NCBI GenBank assembly: GCA_947460085.1
Contig: CANHGA010000093.1
Coordinates: 1 to 7,819, forward strand
Origin: Synechococcaceae cyanobacterium
GTDB taxonomy: Bacteria; Cyanobacteriota; Cyanobacteriia; PCC-6307; Cyanobiaceae
Reading direction: 5' to 3'
Length of the DNA: 7,819 nt
A program made the translations under genes and the position numbers. Position 1 is the first letter of the stretch; every line of letters begins with the position of its first letter. Shown here piece after piece: positions 6,308 through 7,819 of this stretch. The notes under the pieces are model-generated. The model saw nothing but the letters and a program-made list of their open reading frames with translations. It did no database searches and was not told the DNA's origin.

Positions 6308-7104
6308 ACGGGATTAGCCGCCACCAGCGCCCGGGCCTGCTCCAACTGCTCCTGGGTATCCACCGAGAAACAATCCGCCGCCACTTCGTAGGTGAGCAGG
6401 GGGATGCCGGCTTCGATCAGGCGCAACTGCTCGAGTTTTTCGAGGGCTTCGAGGGGCGAAACAGGCAAGGCCTGCCAGCCGGCCAACACATCGGCGCGGT
6501 AGCCATACAGCCCCACATGGCCCCAAAAGGTGGTGCGGCTGGTCCACTGGTCGGGGTCCAGATCGCGCACATGGGGCAGGGCGCTGCGGGAGAAGGTGAT
6601 GGCGCGGCCGTCATGGGCGCGGAGCACCTTGACCACGTTGGGGTCGTGGAGCTTGGCGGCTGCCAGGGGATACACAGGCGTGAGCACGGCGGGCCGATCC
6701 AGGGCCGCAAAGCGCTCCACCATGGCCTCGATGATGGCCGGATCCAACAACGGCTGATCCCCCTGCACATTGATCACCAGGGTCTGATCGAAAGCCAAGG
6801 TCTGATCGAACGCCTGGCCTCCGGCGGCTGCCACCAGCTCATCCACCACACAAGCCAAGCGCTCACTGCCGGAGCTGCAGGATTGGGGGGTGAGCAGGGC
6901 GCGATACCCCCAGCCCTCGGCAGCCTCTTGAACGATCTCGCTATCGGTGCAAGCCACCACCGCAGCAACGCCCTTGGCCTGGGCGCAACGCTCCAACACC
7001 CGGCGCAGCATCGGCTGGCCGCCGATGTCGGCCATCACCTTGCCGGGCAGCCGGGCCGATTCCAAGCGAGCGGGAACGGCCACCACGACAGGAGGACTGG
7101 TCAT
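6304..7104 (-). CDS. kdsB: 3-deoxy-manno-octulosonate cytidylyltransferase (CMP-Kdo synthetase)
   Basis: Activates Kdo with CTP to CMP-Kdo and pyrophosphate, the donor for Kdo transferases of lipid A or capsule; cytosolic, Mg-dependent. The 266 residues (usual about 245-255) show the nucleotide loop VPARLESARLPGK at 10-22, SSGSERLA 77-84 (usually SGTDR), INVQGDQP 111-118 with metal-binding D116 (usually QGDEP), DPNVVKV 154-160, HVGLYGYR 196-203, LEKLEQLRLIEAG 221-233 and VDT at 248-250. An 18-bp tandem duplication repeats the six residues AFDQTL just before the INVQGD strand and partly explains the extra length. The start is ATG 7104-7102, with no obvious Shine-Dalgarno site. It lies opposite the other kds genes, so it must be transcribed separately, from the 56-base gap it shares with the divergent oxidoreductase gene. 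Family assignment is firm; whether the duplication affects activity is unknown. Confidence 0.95.
   Translation of the reverse strand: MTSPPVVVAVPARLESARLPGKVMADIGGQPMLRRVLERCAQAKGVAAVVACTDSEIVQEAAEGWGYRALLTPQSCSSGSERLACVVDELVAAAGGQAFDQTLAFDQTLVINVQGDQPLLDPAIIEAMVERFAALDRPAVLTPVYPLAAAKLHDPNVVKVLRAHDGRAITFSRSALPHVRDLDPDQWTSRTTFWGHVGLYGYRADVLAGWQALPVSPLEALEKLEQLRLIEAGIPLLTYEVAADCFSVDTQEQLEQARALVAANPV
6779..6814. repeat. 18-bp tandem duplication inside kdsB
   Basis: Two adjacent 18-base units, 6779-6796 and 6797-6814, share the core GGTCTGATCGAA and agree at 16 of 18 positions by eye. On the coding (minus) strand they encode AFDQTL twice (residues 98-109) without shifting the frame. The two differences are silent at the protein level (GCG/GCT and TTG/CTG), so the copies have had some time to diverge. 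Confidence 0.9.
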
Positions 7105-7160
7105 GGCGAGCTGGTGAGGTCGGTGTCATTTTGACCTTCGTAGCGCCTGGCCCTAAGCCC
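7105..7160. promoter_or_regulatory. Divergent intergenic gap between kdsB and the SelD-type oxidoreductase gene
   Basis: Only 56 bases separate the two divergent starts, so promoters for both genes must lie here or inside the opposite gene; this is inferred from layout. The only structure seen is a short GTCA-TTT-TGAC inverted repeat at 7125-7135. A TTGACC at 7131-7136 has no acceptable -10 before the downstream start. No terminator or RNA motif is visible. Confidence 0.3.
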
Positions 7161-7819
7161 GTGACCACCAAGCAACTCGTGCTCGCTGGCGGTGGCCATA
7201 GCCATGCCCTGGTGCTGCGCCTCTGGGCCATGCACCCCAAGCGGCGCCCCCCTGGCCTGATCACCCTGGTGAACCGCCACAGCACAGCCCTTTATTCCGG
7301 CATGGTGCCTGGCCTGGTGGCAGGCCTCTACGGCCCAGAGGAGTGCGCCATCGATCTCAGGCGGCTGTGCGCCCTGACCGGCGTCAGCTTCGTGCAGGCG
7401 GGGATCACTGCTGTGGATCTTGCCCGCCAGGAGCTGGTGCTGGAGGGCAGGCCGGCTTTGGCCTGGGATCTGCTCAGCCTCGATGTGGGTGCGGAAGTGG
7501 GTGCGGCAGAAGGTGGGGGAAGCGGCGAGGGCAGCCCAGGGCCCTTACCGGTGAAGCCCCTGGAACCCTTTTTGGCCTGGTGCCACGGCCTGGAAGCACC
7601 CCAAGCGATGTCCATCCTTGGCGGGGGGGCAGCGGCCGTGGAGGTGGCCTTGGCCCTGGGCCATCGGGGGCTCAAGCCGAGCTTGCGGCTACGCGGCGAG
7701 CAACTGCATTTGGGCTCGAGGGCCGCCAACCGGCTGGGCGAATCCCTGCTCAAAGCGGCGGGCGTGCCCATCGAGCGGAACTCGCACAAACAAGCCCTGA
7801 CGAACGCTTCAAACCAATC
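7161..7819 (+). CDS. FAD-dependent pyridine nucleotide-disulfide oxidoreductase, SelD-associated type, 3' part beyond window edge
   Basis: An open frame of 219 codons runs off the right edge. Residues 6-15 (LVLAGGGHSH) form the N-terminal FAD-binding loop, followed by LYSGMVPGLVAG at 44-55, DLLSLDVGAE at 103-112, LPVKPLEPFLAW at 129-140 and a second dinucleotide-binding loop SILGGGAAAVEVALALG at 151-167. This order matches the NDH-2-like flavoprotein family that occurs as the N-terminal half of SelD (selenide, water dikinase) fusions, notably in cyanobacteria. The GGGHSHALVL and YSGMVPG wording is diagnostic. The substrate is not established as far as I know. The SelD half, if present, would lie beyond the window and cannot be confirmed. 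The GTG at 7161 places the FAD loop at the usual distance; an in-frame TTG at 7131 is a weaker alternative. An Ala/Gly/Glu-rich linker (111-127) contains a small tandem duplication. It diverges from kdsB, with no evident metabolic link to Kdo. Confidence 0.85.
   Translation, partial: MTTKQLVLAGGGHSHALVLRLWAMHPKRRPPGLITLVNRHSTALYSGMVPGLVAGLYGPEECAIDLRRLCALTGVSFVQAGITAVDLARQELVLEGRPALAWDLLSLDVGAEVGAAEGGGSGEGSPGPLPVKPLEPFLAWCHGLEAPQAMSILGGGAAAVEVALALGHRGLKPSLRLRGEQLHLGSRAANRLGESLLKAAGVPIERNSHKQALTNASNQ
7485..7508. repeat. 12-bp tandem duplication inside the SelD-type oxidoreductase gene
   Basis: Units 7485-7496 and 7497-7508 both begin GTGGGTGCGG and match at 11 of 12 bases. They encode VGAE then VGAA (residues 109-116), just after the conserved SLD strand, and lead into a Gly/Ser/Glu-rich linker. 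The frame is kept. Confidence 0.75.

Noticed and set aside
6517..7134. Plus-strand open frame opposite kdsB
   Set aside because: His/Gly/Gln-rich translation with no family signal; it is a shadow of the clear kdsB gene.
7125..7135. GTCA-TTT-TGAC inverted repeat as an operator
   Set aside because: A 4-base stem is too short to distinguish from chance without conservation data.
7131..7159. TTGACC-N17-TAAGCC as a promoter for the flavoprotein gene
   Set aside because: The -10 matches TATAAT poorly and transcription would start inside the coding region.
7328..7789. Minus-strand open frame at the right edge
   Set aside because: It is opposite the flavoprotein frame, which has diagnostic FAD and NAD loops. 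The antisense product is Ser/Pro/Arg-rich and unrecognisable.
1..7819. tRNA, rRNA, CRISPR, insertion sequence, riboswitch, strong terminator, or the cyanobacterial GCGATCGC iterated palindrome
   Set aside because: None was found on reading. Non-coding space is limited to a few short gaps, no T-run after a GC-rich hairpin follows any gene, and I saw no exact GCGATCGC.

Overview
The window reads as accessory-polysaccharide and outer-envelope nucleotide-sugar metabolism from a high-GC cyanobacterium. A picocyanobacterium of the Synechococcus/Cyanobium type is the best guess. This rests on recognised protein families and not on any marker gene: an animal-type UDP-glucose dehydrogenase, the KpsF-KdsA-KdsC-KdsB set in cyanobacterial-looking versions, and an oxidoreductase of the kind fused to SelD in cyanobacteria. 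GTG and TTG starts are frequent, and the kds half of the window is clearly GC-rich. No tRNA, rRNA, CRISPR array or insertion sequence is visible, and almost every base lies within a gene.

Left arm, minus strand (1-2667): gmd (GDP-mannose 4,6-dehydratase), then fcl (GDP-L-fucose synthase), then the first 152 codons of a UDP-glucose 6-dehydrogenase that runs off the left edge. gmd and fcl overlap by 4 bases, and fcl and ugd are 12 bases apart, so this looks like one operon making GDP-L-fucose and UDP-glucuronate. The notable defect is in fcl. An in-frame TAA at codon 285 cuts the gene, yet the reading frame continues past it for 54 well-conserved codons to a TAG at 470-472. The gene is either a very young pseudogene, a sequencing error or a readthrough case.

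Middle, plus strand (2774-6307): galE, kdsD, kdsA, kdsC in tight series (gaps of 27, -4 and 7 bases). GalE interconverts UDP-hexose epimers. KdsD makes D-arabinose-5-phosphate, KdsA condenses it with PEP to Kdo-8-phosphate, and KdsC removes the phosphate to give Kdo. kdsB, which activates Kdo to CMP-Kdo, lies on the opposite strand (6304-7104) and meets kdsC tail to tail, the two stop codons sharing one palindromic CTAG. All four steps from ribulose-5-phosphate to CMP-Kdo are therefore encoded within about 3.3 kb.

Right edge, plus strand (7161-7819): the N-terminal 219 codons of an FAD/NAD(P)H oxidoreductase of the family found fused to selenide, water dikinase (SelD). It diverges from kdsB across 56 bases and runs off the right edge.

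I did not find an undescribed multi-gene system. The observations most worth a second look are the fcl nonsense codon, an 18-bp in-frame tandem duplication in kdsB, a smaller 12-bp one in the SelD-type gene, the shared CTAG stop, and a GalE residue suggesting activity on N-acetylated sugars.
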